From the NCBI GenBank assembly GCA_009193035.1, contig SWDT01000049.1, positions 248,001 through 312,000 on the forward strand: a stretch of 64,000 nucleotides of DNA. Reading direction: 5' to 3'. This document shows, piece after piece, positions 11,551 to 23,797 of the stretch. Both the position numbers and the translations under genes were made by a program. The notes under the pieces were generated by a model. The model saw nothing but the letters and a program-made list of their open reading frames with translations, was not told the DNA's origin and did not search any database. The stretch comes from Halicephalobus mephisto. Its lineage: Eukaryota > Nematoda > Chromadorea > Rhabditida > Panagrolaimidae. Each line of letters opens with the position of its first letter. Position 1 is the first letter of the stretch.

Positions 11551-11800
11551 AACTAATAGGGAACACTTGGTCCCGAACGGATTCCCTTAACATTGACAAA
11601 GAGTACTTGGTCCCGAACGGATTCCTTTAACATTGACAAAGAGTACTTGGTCCCGAACGGATTTTCTTAATATCAATAGGGAACGCTTGGTCCCGAATGG
11701 ATTCCTTTAACATTGACAAGGAGTACTTTGTTCTGAACGAATTTTCTTAATATCAATAGGAAGTACTTGATCCCGAACGGATTTTCTTAGTACTAACGAA
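11551..11800. repeat. Minisatellite, about 40-bp unit
   Basis: About six head-to-tail units of roughly 40 bp share the core ACTTGGTCCCGAACGGATT, followed by TTAACATTGACAAAGAGT or TTAATATCAATAGGGAAC variants. Two subtypes alternate. The units are too uniform and directly adjacent for a CRISPR array, because there are no variable spacers. Confidence 0.75.
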
Positions 11801-12140
11801 GAAACATACAGTTTCTCTTGACAGGAATTAATACATTTGTTGCGTGTATCGAGTCTGGTACAGTAATTTTCTATTGTGCCTCGAGCATTTGTAAGATAAA
11901 CCTTTTCTCCAACTCTACCTTTCTCATTTGTACGCAAGCCATTCGGATCGACAGATTCAACAATAATGTTTTATATCTTGTTTTATCGCAGTTGTCATAA
12001 TTATCACTTTCTTTGATTTAATTATTCAAATCTGAGGCGATAAAGAGACCGATTTTAATCAGTAGTAAAAAGGATTACTACTTTTAACGATTGTCGACAG
12101 AATCGAAAGTAAAAAAAAAGAGAGAGAAGGCTAAATAAAC

Positions 12141-12223
12141 ACCGTATTTCCTCTAAAATAAGCTCCGGAGCTTATTTTTTCAATCACCTCCCAGAGGGGA
12201 GTTTATTTTAGAGGAAATACGGT
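12141..12223. repeat. Near-perfect palindromic element (ACCGTATTTCCTCT)
   Basis: The arms ACCGTATTTCCTCTAAAATA (12141-12160) and their complement (12204-12223) match over about 21 bp. A second small palindrome, GCTCCGGAGC, lies inside. Palindromes starting ACCGTATTTCCTCT are, as I recall, a common dispersed class in Caenorhabditis. The TA dinucleotides outside fit a TA-inserting MITE. One hairpin of more than 20 bp would form. Confidence 0.7.
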
Positions 12224-12724
12224 ATATGTTTCACGTCTACGTAAAAAATGAAAAACTGAAAAAGTGTTTTACAACGAAAGGAAGAAGACGTAATTGGGAA
12301 AATTTTTGAAGTTACTGTATTTTTATCATTTAAAAATTATCAATTTTGTAATTTTTTAATTATTTGTTGGAATTTTCAATATCTGGTTTCGGCCAGTGAG
12401 ACAGAAAATAAAAATTTCGTAATTCTCTCCACAAAATTGTAATTTTTGCAACATTATGATTTAAAATTTTTAATTTAAAAAATAACTTCGGTTTGATAAT
12501 TTCCTGAATTAGAACGTTTTTGAAATTTCTAAATTTTTAAAAAAAAATAAAAAAATAAATCGAATTCGGTATTGAATTTTTTTATTTTTTTAAAACTTGT
12601 TCGTCAACGCGAAGTTGGAGGATCTTTGTGAAGATAACAAATATCTTTGAAATGTTCGAAAATTTTAAAAATCTATCTTATCTAAATTGATAAAACTTGA
12701 TATCTGGATTTTTCGAATTACAAC

Positions 12725-13150
12725 ATAACTTAAGGGTGGTGTTTTATCGAAAAAAAATCCCAATTTCGACCTTGAACTTTGTTAATTTTGATGTTTAATT
12801 TCAACTTCGAACTCCGACGACCAATTTTTACTTCAAACTTTAACCGTCAACTTTGATTTTGAACTTCAACTTCGAACTTCGACAATCATCTTTTACTTCA
12901 AACTTTAACCGTTAATTTTGATTTTGAACTTCAACTTCGAATTCTGATTGTCAACTTTGATTTTGAACTTCAACTTTAAACTTCGACGACCAACTTCTAT
13001 TTCGAACTCTGACTGCCAAATTTAATCGTCAATTTCTATTTCGAATTCTGACTGCCGACTTTGTCGATTAACTTCTACTTCGAACTCCGACGACCAACTT
13101 CTATTTCGAATTCTGACTGCTGACTTTGTCGATTAACTTCTACTTTAAAC
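12725..13150. repeat. Degenerate tandem repeat of AACTTCGAC/AACTTTGA words
   Basis: Short units built from AACTTCGAACTTCGACGACC, TTCTACTTCGAAC and TTTGATTTTGAACTTC are repeated with heavy drift. Related words recur at 41036-41275. No coding potential. Confidence 0.55.
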
Positions 13151-13594
13151 TTTAACAATACAGAGCACTGAATATTCTTGACAGTACCATGTCAGATTCA
13201 GGAGTGATTAGCAACTTTTTAAATCTTTCTTATATTCTTCAACTATGAATCGTTTCTAATTTGAATAAAGTACTGTAAAAACTTCCAAAAATGACACAAA
13301 TCGAATCTTGTATGATTTATTTAACTGTCGAAAATGATTTAACAAAAGTATTCAAAACTGACTCCAGAAATCGGTGTTTCGGATTCAAGTCCCAAATTTG
13401 CCCAATCGAATCACCAGATGTCCAAATTTGCCAATCCAAAATTAGCAAAAAAAAAACACTGTTTTTCGAAAACTCCCTGAGATTTAAAATTTTTCTAATC
13501 TAGGGGCAAATGGGATTTTTCTGAAGTAAACCGGCGTGGATTAAAACTGAAAAAAATTGGATTCCCGTTTTTGGAAAACATTGCAAATCCCGAG

Positions 13595-16500
13595 TTAGTC
13601 GTCAAACGGTTCTGAGAGCTTATCTGGATCAGGAATTTCTATCTCCTCCAGTTCCCGAAGAAGAGAATCAGCCTTCGTCATCTGAAAAAATTAAATTTAA
13701 AACTTTTGTTCTAAAATAAAAATTATTAAAATAAAGTTTTTTTATAAAATTAAATTTAAAACTTTTTTTTATAAAATTAAAATATAAACTTTTTTTATAA
13801 AATTAAATTTAAAACTTTTGTTCCAAAATAAAAATATTTAAAATAAACTTTTTTTATAAAATAAAATTTAAAATTTTTGTTCCAAAATAAAAATAATTAA
13901 AATAAAAAGTTTTTTGTTGTAAAATTAAAATTATTAAATTTAATATTTTTTTATAAAATTAAAATTATTAAAATAAAAATTTTAGCTGTAAAATTACTCC
14001 AACATAAATGTTCTAGAAAATAAATTTAAATAAAAGAATAGATTTCTTTAAAAATTACAAAATTAATTTTTTTTATTTTTAAAATTAATTTTTTTTTATA
14101 GATTTAAAAAAAAATTATGTTTAATAAGATTAATATTTTTTAAAACTTACTTGAGTAACGAGATCTCCGCTGACTTTCCTTGGAACAGATCCAGCTGCAT
14201 GTCTCTTTCTTCTCTTCGGCTGAGAATTCGAATCTTCTTCTGATTTGCTCAAGGCGACGGCGGCGGCGGCGGCGGCGAGAGTGGGGCCTACACTCAAGGT
14301 CCTCAGTGCTTCTGGTCTGTTCTGACTTGTGATGGTGTTTTCGGCAGACGAAGGTTGTTCAAAAATAACTGGTAATTCAGTAAAAGTTTCTGATCTTCTA
14401 CGAGACAACATTGAGACCGAATCTCCAAGTGCAGGTCCAGTCCCTCCTGTGTCCTCATCGTCGTCGATTCTGCTGTTCGTTCTTGTCGTTCCAGATATCA
14501 AATCTCCATTACTTCCGATTTTTTCGTCTCCAATAATGGATAAAGAATATTTTCCAGCTCCAAAACCATAACATTGAAAAGCAGGTTCTGCTTGGATCAG
14601 TTTTACCGCGTCTTCCAAAGTGTCCGGCAGGGGCTGATCTCGGGTTTCCGGAAGCAACAGGACCAAAACTCCGGCAAAAAGGGAAAATATGGCAAAAATA
14701 ACCATCGGAACAATGGGCAAAGTGACGTCAGCAAGAATCGCGATATATGACGAAACACCTGATCCAAATCTAGCAATCTGAAAGAAAAAATTGATTTTCA
14801 TATATCGAATTTAATTTTCACAACTAAAAACAATATTTCCGTACATAAAAGACGATTTTAATATATGAGATTAAATTTCCATATATCAAATTATATTTTA
14901 TATGTAAAAATTGATTTTCATATATCGAATTTAATTTTCACAACCAAAAACAATATTTCCGTACATAAAAAACGCTTTTAATATATGAGATTAAATTTTC
15001 ATATATCAAATTGTATTTTATATGTAAAAATTGATTTTCCGCATGTAAAAACTAATTTTCATATATCAAATTTCTACTTACCATAGAATTAAATCCAACA
15101 GCAGTGTTTCTGATTACAGTAGGATACATTTCGCTTGTGAAAATGTAAAGAACATTAAAAGCACCTTGGATGAAAATTTTGCTCATCAAAAACAGAACTA
15201 AACTGATAACTTGGCTTTTGGAGTTCATCGCCGTCATCGCCCCAAGGATACAGATGGCTGCTCCGATGAGGGTTATCATTTGAGATCGTTTTCTGCCAAA
15301 TTTCATCAAATAAACACAACCAAACAAAGTCGGAATTTCTATGGCACCAGCGATTGCGTTATTAACGAAGAAATTTCCGCTGAACAAAACTCTTCCTGGA
15401 GCAGATTGATCTGACAAAGCAATGACTAATCCGTAATAAACAAGGGCTGTGGCTATCCATACAGTACAAATTATCACTGTTCTGACAGACAATTGTCTGG
15501 ATTTTAAAAGATGAAAGATGTTTGCTCTTTGATTTTCCTTTACCCATTTTGCTCTTTCTGAATGTCTTTTAAGTTCCAAATCACACGGCAGACTCGATTT
15601 GTTAAAATGGAACTTGTTGAACGGGAAAGGCGGATCTCGGCAAGCTTTCCTGATGTATCTTTCCGCTTCCACCAATCTGTTGTTCACTATCAGCCATCTC
15701 GGGGATTCTGGAAGAACGCAGATGAGACAAATGGATCCAGCGTGCATCAAAGCACAGATCAATTGGATAGACTGCCAGGATTTGCAGAAATAAGCGATCA
15801 ACGCCAGTAAAGCATATCTGAAAAAATCACATTATTATATAAAATAAAAATTTGCTTTTTTACGAAATTGTCTCAACACGAAAGTTCAGAATTCTCAATT
15901 TTATATTAGATTTTGTAAAATTATTTTTTTTATAAAAATTAAGTTTTACGAAATTGTCTCGACACGAAAGTTCAGAATTCTCAATTTTATATTAGATTTC
16001 GTAAAATTTTACTTTTTTATAAAAATTAAGTTTTGCAAAATTGTCTCAACACGAAAATTCAGCATTCTTTATTTTCGAAATTTTTAATGGATTTTGGAAG
16101 ATTCCAGGAAATTTTAATTTTTATAAAAACTAAAACTTTTACGAAATTGTCTCAACACGAAAGTTCAGATTTCAATTTCTGATGTTATTAGTTTTTATTC
16201 GATTCTGAAAAATCCTAGAAATTTCTATAAAAATTTCGAAAATTTCAGAATTTTTTACTAGATTCTGGAAGTTTTCACGTGATTCTGAGGAGTTTCTATG
16301 AAGTCCTAAAATTTCCCAAAATCTTCAATTGGATTTTTGGAACTTTTTAAATTCCTACAAATTCTAGAATCTTTCACAAAATCCTAAAATTTTTCAGAAT
16401 CGTCAATTGGATTCAAGAAATTTCAAAAAAATTTTAATTATTAAAAAATAAATTAAAAATTTACCCGACTGCCCACGGGGCTTGTAGAAGACTGCCGACC

Positions 16501-19500
16501 ATAGCTCTGTAGTGCATCCCGGTGATCTCCATGCAGAGGATATACGCAGCCAAATCGGCGGCTTCGTTACAAACAGCTCCACAAAATCTGATAAATAAAA
16601 ATAAAGGATAATAAGTAGAATAAGGCAAAATTAATCCAAACATCGAAGACAATACTCCAAAACCTATGATAGTCGGCTTTCTGCCAAATCTATCTGAAGC
16701 AAATCCGCCTAATAAACAACCAAAAAGGAATCCAAGTGAGTAAAACAAATGAGCATGAGCTCTTTTGAAGTTGTCCGAACATACGAGATTCCATTCCGTC
16801 ACAATTGTCGATTTCATCACCTGAAAGACGAATAAATTAAAATTCATATATCAAAAAACAAAAATAAATAAGATTAATATATCAAAAAACAAAAATAAAT
16901 AAGATTCATATATCAAAAACAAAAATAAATAAAATCCATATATCAAAGAACAAAAATAAGTAAAATCCATATATCAAAAAACAAAAATAAATAAAATCCA
17001 TATATCAAAAAATAAAAATAAGTAAAATCCATATATCAAAAACAAAAATAAATAAAATTCATATATTAAAAAACAAAAATAAATTAAAATCCATATATCA
17101 AAAAATAAAAATAAATTAAAATCCATATATCAAAAAATAAAAATAAATAAAATCCATATATCAAAAAACAAAAATAAATTAAAATATATTAAAAAAGAAT
17201 AAAATAACAAAGTAAACAAGAATCCATATATTGAAAAACAAAGTAAATAAAGTCATATATTAAAGTGTAGTAAAATAACAAAGTAAACAAGAATCCATAT
17301 ATCAAAAGAGAATTTTAAAAATTCATATATAAAAAAAATTAAAATAAATAAGAGCCTACGTGACGAAAAACGATCAAATAAAGAGATAAATAGAAATCCA
17401 TATATGAAAACAAAAAAAATAAGAATCCATATATCAAAAGAGAATTTTAAAAACTCATATATTGAAATACAATGAAGTTACGAAATAAACGAGCATTGAT
17501 ATATGAAAATAATGAAATAAACGAAAATTGATATATGAAAATAATGAAATAAACGAGAATTGATATATGAAAATAACGAAATAAACGAGCATTTATATAT
17601 GAAAATAATGAAATAAACGAGAATTGATATATCAAAATAATGAAATAAACGAGCATTAATATTATTAAGGTAAAATCAACTTACATCATCGTCGTAACTC
17701 CAACTTTCACATCTCTCAATCGGAGGTGTTTCGTTTCTGACTGCTTCTTGAGCCTGCTCAAGAGTCATTCGCCTCAGTTGGTCATATCTTTCTGCACCTC
17801 GATTGTAATAATGACACTAAATAACGTAAAATTTAAGAATAAATATATTTATGAAATTGTTTCAGCAAGAATTTCCAAAATTTGGATTTCTAATGTTCTG
17901 TTTTTACTGACTTTGAAAATTCTAGAAGTTTTTGAACAATTTTGAAAAATTCTAGAAAAATCTATCACAAAAAATAAAATTATTACGAAATTTTCTCGAT
18001 ACAAAATTTCAGAATTCTTTGTTTTTGAAGTTTTTCATGGATTTTGGGAGATTTCAAACCTTTTAACGAGATTTTCGAAAAGTTCGGAATCTATGAAATT
18101 CGAAAGTCACTGGATTATAAAAACTTCTATGAAATTCTAGAACCTAGGAGATTCTAAAAACTACCAGATTCTAGAATTTTCCACTATATTCTAAGAATTT
18201 TCATGAAATTCTAGAATCTTCCACCAGATTCTAAATCTTCTTCCAGATTCTAGAATTTTCAACTGTATTCTAAAACCTTCCACTAGATTTTAAAAATTTC
18301 TTCCAGAATCTAGAATCTTCTAAGAAATTCTAAAAACTTTTAAATTCTAGAATTTTCTAAGAAATTCTAAAACCTATGATATTCTGGAATTTTCTATTAT
18401 ATTCTAAAAACTTCTAGATCTTAGGATTTTCTAAGAAATTCTAAAACCTATGAGATTCTGGAATTTTCTACCATATTCTAAAAACTTCTAGATCCTGGGA
18501 TTTTCTACTATATTCTAAAACCTATGAGATTCTAAAACTTTTTATGATATTCTAAAAACTTTCATTATATTCTAAAACCTATGATATTTTAATTTTGTGA
18601 TTATTACATAAAACTAACCTGATCGTGAAAACTAGAAACATCCCGTTGTTTATTACCCGTTATAGGATAAATGATACTGTAATTCATTGCATCTTTGTAA
18701 GACCAAAGATATTCAGATCCGTTGGTGGATGCATTGACAGTGCCAGGAACGAGACACCAATGATCCGGCTGATACATCATGTAGACAACGCTCAGATTGA
18801 ACATGGCATGGGGGATTTGCTGCATGCTGATTAAGAGATAAACCCAAATCTGCCACCATGTGCATCCACCGATTATTTGTAAAATTCCTTCAAAATCTAT
18901 CGGATCAGTTACATTTTTCTGTTTCAATGTTGCATGTCTGTATTTTTTTTGAATTTGCATATGTTGTTCCCGAATTTCTCTTGTAGAAAATGATTGTTTG
19001 TGTCCGAAAATTGCAGAACCCATGTTCGTCAAAACCGATCTTTGACTTTGACTATCAGAAAAAAAAATCGATGATTTAGGAGTATAGTTTCTGCTTATGG
19101 AAAATTTTTTACCGTAATCTTGAACCGATTGTGTTTCATCAGGAACTTCTTGATTTCCATCTTGTTCTTCCATTTCTTGTTGTTGAAGAATAAATGGAAG
19201 AGCCGTTTCTGAGAATGCTCCTGTGAAAACAAAATTATTACATCCAGCCCGGATTTGAGCATCCAACAACGTCGGTTCGCTGTAGATGATCGGGGCTGCA
19301 TAGAGGGGTCGGGGAGTGGGGGTGTCCCCGTTGTCGTCAGCATTACGAAGATCAGAATCACTCTGAAAACGATTTAAATTCATCAATTTGTTCAAAAAAA
19401 AAATTCTTTAAATTTGAAAAAAATCCAAAATTATAAATATTAAAAAAAATCCGAAATTATAAATATTAAAAAAAATCCAAAATTATAAATATTAAAAAAA

Positions 19501-20980
19501 ATCCGAAATTATAAATATTAAAAAAAACCCAAAATTATAGATATTAAAAAAATTCTAAAACAATTGATAATTATTTCACATTCTCGATTTAGGTCTTGTT
19601 AGATTGGTTCAAGTATTTTTAGAAATAATTGGAAATTTTCCAGTCAAGATCAAAATTCTTTTGCTTACTATATGCTCTTTGTATACATAATTTAGGTCTT
19701 GTTAAATTAATCAAAATTCCTCTAGGATTGGAAGGGGATATTCTAGACAGGATAAAGGTCTTATTGATTGTTATATATTCATTTTATACTCATTTCGGAT
19801 CTTGTTAAATTGATTTAAATTCTTCTAGAACTAATTTAAAATATCTTAAACAAAATCAAAGTCTTATTGATTGTTATATATTCCTTTTATACTCATTTCG
19901 GATCTTGTTAAAGTGATTTAAATTCTTTTAAAACTGATCTGAGACTTTCTAGAGCATTCAGTAGTTCTGTCACATTCATGCGTCTCCGATTTAGGTCTTA
20001 TAGATTTGCTTAGGCCATTCTAAATTACTCAACATTCTTCTCACACTTGCACACTCCTGACTTAGGTCCTATTAGACCAGACTAAAATCTTTCGAAATTG
20101 GTCTGGATCCTTCTAAACTGCTTTATAGTGCTCTCAAATCCAAACATCTCTGAATTAAATCTTGTTAGAGTGGCCTGAGTTCTTCAAAGTCATTTTGTAG
20201 TTCCCTCATGCCCAAGCATTTTATCGAACCGTTTTCAAAACAAAATAACATCCTATGACTGAATTAATTATACTACATTTAACCTATGCTTAATGTCATG
20301 CCCAAATAACTTTGAATTAGGTCTTGATAGACTAGTCTAGATCCTCCCAAACCAGCCTAACTCACATATCGTTAAGTCTTGTTAGATCGAACCGACATTT
20401 TTTCAGAACAAACATAGGTCTTTCAAATAATCTAGATCCTTCGAAACTAACCTAACCTCTTCGAAACTAACCTGGTTCCTTCAAAACTAATCTAGTTCTT
20501 TTTACAACTAACCTAAGTTCTTTCGGAACTGATCTAGATCCTTCGAAACTAACCTGGCTCGTTCTACAACTAATCTAGGTCTTTCTACAACAAACCTAAG
20601 TTCTTTAGGAACTGATCTAGATCCTTCGAAACTAACCTAACCTCTTCGAAACTAACCTAACTTCTTCGAAACTAATCTGGCTCATTCAAAACTAATCTAA
20701 CTTCCTCGAAACTAACCTAACTCCTACAACTAACCCAGGAAGATACAAAATTAACCTTGAGAACTAGCAAGAAATATATCATCTTAGTTGTATTCTATGT
20801 CTAGTTTGTACAGAAATTATATTATTTTTCCATCCCCATGCGTATACTACTCATGTCAACAATATAACAAACCTTCATGAATGAAAAGCTTCTGGAACTG
20901 CGGAAGGCGCTAGGAGTCAAGAGACATTTGGTTTCATCGTCGATTCCTCCGCTGCCACTAGTGCTGCGGGCATCAGCCAT
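13595..20980 (-). CDS. SLC22-type organic ion transporter (MFS), seven exons, 929 aa
   Basis: Plasma-membrane major-facilitator protein, predicted to move organic cations or anions. Exons: 20980-20873, 19362-18619, 17816-17685, 16820-16465, 15817-15082, 14777-14151 and 13681-13595. All junctions keep frame. Landmarks are an N-terminal Ser/Asp-rich cytosolic region (about 1-205), TM1, an N-glycosylatable loop with NASTNGS, a TIVTEWNLVC block, GFASDRFGRKP (MFS motif after TM2, about 367), PESPRWLI (about 483), KFGRKRSQ after TM8, and SEMYPTVIRNTAVGFNSM (TM10-11 region). These are hallmarks of the family. A soluble tail of about 190 residues includes an eight-Ala run encoded by GCC/GCG repeats, an RRKRH basic patch and an acidic end. 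Usual members have about 550-600 residues, so both tails are long. Most introns carry tandem repeats. Confidence 0.88.
14785..15070. repeat. Intronic tandem duplication, about 125-bp unit
   Basis: Two near-identical units in the fifth intron of the transporter contain CATATATCGAATTTAATTTT, ACAATATTTCCGTACATAAA and TATATGAGATTAAA, followed by a partial third unit. Confidence 0.65.
15840..16170. repeat. Intronic tandem repeat with TTGTCTCAACACGAAA core
   Basis: Four units with TTTACGAAATTGTCTCAACA, CGAAAGTTCAGAATTC and an A/T-rich remainder lie in the fourth intron of the transporter. The core recurs at other places in the window (near 17985, 21350, 22625, 22765, 35155 and 51270). Confidence 0.6.
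16830..17680. repeat. Long intronic minisatellite (CCATATATCAAAAA units)
   Basis: About 20 units of 30-35 bp (AAAATCCATATATCAAAAA plus CAAAAATAAATAA) fill most of the third transporter intron. They change at about 17460 into six units of a second type (ATGAAATAAACGAGAATTGA plus TATATGAAAATA). Confidence 0.75.
18100..18600. repeat. Intronic degenerate repeat (ATTCTAGAATTTTCTA words)
   Basis: Units of ATTCTAAAACCTATGAGATT and CTAGAATTTTCTACTATATT recur with drift in the second intron of the transporter. Similar TTCTAGAA-rich sequence is found at 50640-51240. Confidence 0.55.
20330..20760. repeat. Intronic degenerate repeat (CGAAACTAACCTAACC words)
   Basis: Repeats of CTAGATCCTTCGAAACTAAC and CTAACCTAACCTCTTCGAAA lie in the first intron of the transporter. 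Preceding sequence (19600-20330) holds looser repeats of TTAGGTCTTGTTAGA. Confidence 0.55.
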
Positions 20981-21289
20981 GAAGTAAATTTTTTTCTTTC
21001 ATCCACAGATATCTTTCAAAAAATACAGTATGAGTAATACTTGCCAAGGCACGGCTGGACGGATGAGACAATTTTGCACTTTTGAGCAGCTATAGCCGCA
21101 TGAAAGGCGTCTAAAAAGTAAAATCAATGCAGAAACAATGAAAAAACTAAAATCCGGCTTCAAATGGCAAACGTGTCTTGCAAAAAGGTCAAAGAATGCT
21201 TTAGGGGAAACATAATAACTAACATGACTCAACATTAAATATGATAAAAAAGTAGTTTTTAGACAAATATGTACTTTGAAAAATTGGAA

Positions 21290-21700
21290 TCTCCAAAATT
21301 CAATTATGGTGAAAAAAAGTTATTTAATTATGAAAATTAAAAATATTGATTTTTTACGAAATGGTCCTAACGCGAAATTTTTAAACTTCAAGATATTACT
21401 TCCGAAATTACATTATTATGAAAATTAAAAATATCGATTTTTTACAAAATGGTCCTAACGCGAAATTTTGAAACTTCCCGAAATTTAAAGTTTAAGATAT
21501 TAATTCCGAAATTATATTATTATGAAAATTAAAAATATTGATTTTTTACGAAATGGTCCTAACGCGAAATTTTGAAAATTTCCGAAATTTAAAGTCTAAG
21601 ATATTAATTCCGAAATTATATTATTATGAAAATTAAAAATATTGATTTTTTACGAAATTTCGAAATCTTTCAGAGCGTTTAATTTAAAATATTAATCAAA
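21290..21700. repeat. Tandem repeat, about 105-bp unit
   Basis: Four units contain AAAATATTGATTTTTTACGA, AATGGTCCTAACGCGAAATT and TAAGATATTAATTCCGAAAT. The ACGAAATGGTCCTAACGCGAAA core is a diverged form of the TTGTCTCAACACGAAA motif seen in the transporter introns. Confidence 0.65.
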
Positions 21701-22089
21701 TTTCAACCATTATAAAATTAAAAATTAAAAATTCCACAAAACTGTTTCAATGTGAAATTTCTGAACTTTTTAGACAAATTTAAATTTTTCTAAATTCTAA
21801 AATCCTTAAAAATATTTAAATTTTTAAAGAAAATTTTCAACTTTTTACGATATTTTAAAAATAAAAATGGAAAACAAGGTATGACCAGTAGTTCCATCAT
21901 ATTCAAAATACTCCTAACTGGATTTTGAAAGCCATTAAGTGGACAAAGAACAACAGCTGACTTGACACAATTCGTTGTTCAAAAAAATCGATTTCAAAGG
22001 ACAAAATTGGAACACGTAAATCGAGATAATTTATCTTTCTTTCTCGCTTCGTAAAGGTCACCATGCTGAAAGGGATTTCCCCATCGGAA

Positions 22090-22450
22090 GTAATTAATAA
22101 AAATTAAAATAAAAAATGTTTAAAATTCTAATATTTTTAGAAATTTAAACTTTTGAAAATGTTTAAAATTCTAATATTTTTAAAAATTTAAATTTTGAAA
22201 AATGTTTAAAATTCGAACGTTTTTTAAATTTAAATTTTTTAAATTCGAACATTTTAAAAAATTTTAATTTTTTGAATTCGAACATTTTTAAAAATTTTAA
22301 TTTTTGAATTCGAATATTTTTTAAAATTTTAATTTTTAAATTCGAACATTTTTAAAAATTTTAATTTTTAAATTCGAACATTTTTTAAAATTTTAATTTT
22401 TAAATTCGAATATTTTTAAAAATTTTAATTTTTTGGAAAATTTTAGAATT
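22090..22450. repeat. Tandem repeat, about 32-bp unit
   Basis: Roughly ten units of AAATTTTAATTTTTAAATTC followed by GAACATTTTT. Simple AT-rich minisatellite. Confidence 0.6.
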
Positions 22451-23635
22451 TTTTATAATTTTATTTAAAATTAGAAAAATATAAAAAAATTACTAATTCT
22501 GAAAAGTCGTGGAAAAATTATTTTTAATTTTTATGAAATTAGAATTCTGGAAAATTCCAAAATTTATGCAAATTTCTGAAATTGTAAAATTTTATAAAAA
22601 TTCAAAAAAAATATTTAATTTTTTTACAAAATTGTCTCAACACAAATTTTAGATTTTTTTAAAATTATAAATTTTAATTTTTATGAAATTAGAATTCCGA
22701 AATCTTGAAATTTTATAAAAAATTGAAAACATTTAAATTTCAAAATTTTGAAAAGTTTTCGAAATTCGTGTTGAGACAATTTCGTAACAACTTCCGCTTT
22801 TTATGACAGTATAATAGTTTGATTTTAAAAAATAGAATTTTTGAAGAACAAAAACCATTTTTGGAAACGGGAGAACCGCGGAAGCTTTCGACGAAAATCG
22901 AAAATTTGGAAAAAACAAAAAATTTGTTCATTTTCGAACAAAAACGGACATCATTATGGACAAAAAACAAATCTTAAAACAACATTCTCAAGCAATAGTT
23001 ACATCGTGGAGTTGTGTATCTTCAAAAATAAAAAAATTTCTAAAAAAATTGAAATTTCTAAAGCAATTTAAGATTCGATAAATTTAATCCAAAAAAATTC
23101 AGCGACAAAATTATTTCGCAAATATGTCTATGAACTTCCAGTTAGATTATCTAAAATACTCCATCGACAAATAAGAGATGAGCTGAAAGCAAGAACAGAA
23201 ACAGACCGATATATGGGGATTAAGGATATCCACAAATCTCCACTTCCAGAATTTTCATAAATTTAGTAATTCTCCAGAGTTCATATATCAATATTCCTTC
23301 AGAGCCTGTAATACGATTAAAAATGGCAGAAAATTGTTATAATCTTTAAAAAATAAAAAATTAACGATTAAATTTTTCCGAAAATTTCCACGACAAAAAG
23401 CATCTTCGAAAGCCGCGTTTTTGTCGTTTTCTGGTTTGCTTCATATAAAAATTACACCTGTACTGCTATATAAACGACTGACTTACTCTATATACAACCT
23501 AAAAACCAAATTCACGAAAAAACAATTTTCGATATATCGAACGCGCGGGAAACTGACAAACAAAGATTACTCGACATTTAGCGATCAATCTAGAGAACTA
23601 GTTCTATTATTTTACGGAAAAATATTAATTATTTG

Positions 23636-23797
23636 AAAAGAAAAATAACAAACACATAGGCAACAAATTGATTGAAGCGGAAAGAAAGTCGGGGAAGAGA
23701 GTTCTGCGCTAAGCCTTGTCCACGGCTCTGCGAAGGGAGTCTGTCGACGAAAGCAGCCGCTTGCTTCCCTTGCCATCGACGAGCTCTGTCCTTGCTG
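23636..23797 (-). other. GC-richer segment, candidate terminal exon
   Basis: A TTTTTTCAG acceptor on the minus strand is followed by a 53-codon open frame (KDRARRWQGKQAAAFVDRLP at its start) to a TAA at 23636. Its base composition is clearly higher in G/C than anything within several kb. No partner exon was identified upstream and no protein family is recognised. It could instead be an untranslated or non-coding RNA exon. Confidence 0.25.

Larger units (their letters stand above)
11197..13594. other. Intergenic region with minisatellite, palindrome and low-complexity DNA
   Basis: No gene is supported. It includes the thaumatin gene promoter (no motif recognised) and three repeat blocks listed separately. 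Short plus frames such as 13291-13503 lack any coding features. Confidence 0.4.
20981..23635. other. Upstream region of the transporter, repeat-rich
   Basis: Presumed promoter and 5' UTR of the transporter near 20981-21235, then AT-rich repeats (about 105-bp units at 21290-21700 and about 32-bp units at 22090-22450). Frames in 22733-23071 are low-complexity shadows on both strands. A plus frame at 23421-23636 has no family features. Confidence 0.4.

Noticed and set aside
11551..11800. CRISPR-like regular array
   Set aside because: Units are directly adjacent with no unique spacers, and the genome is eukaryotic.
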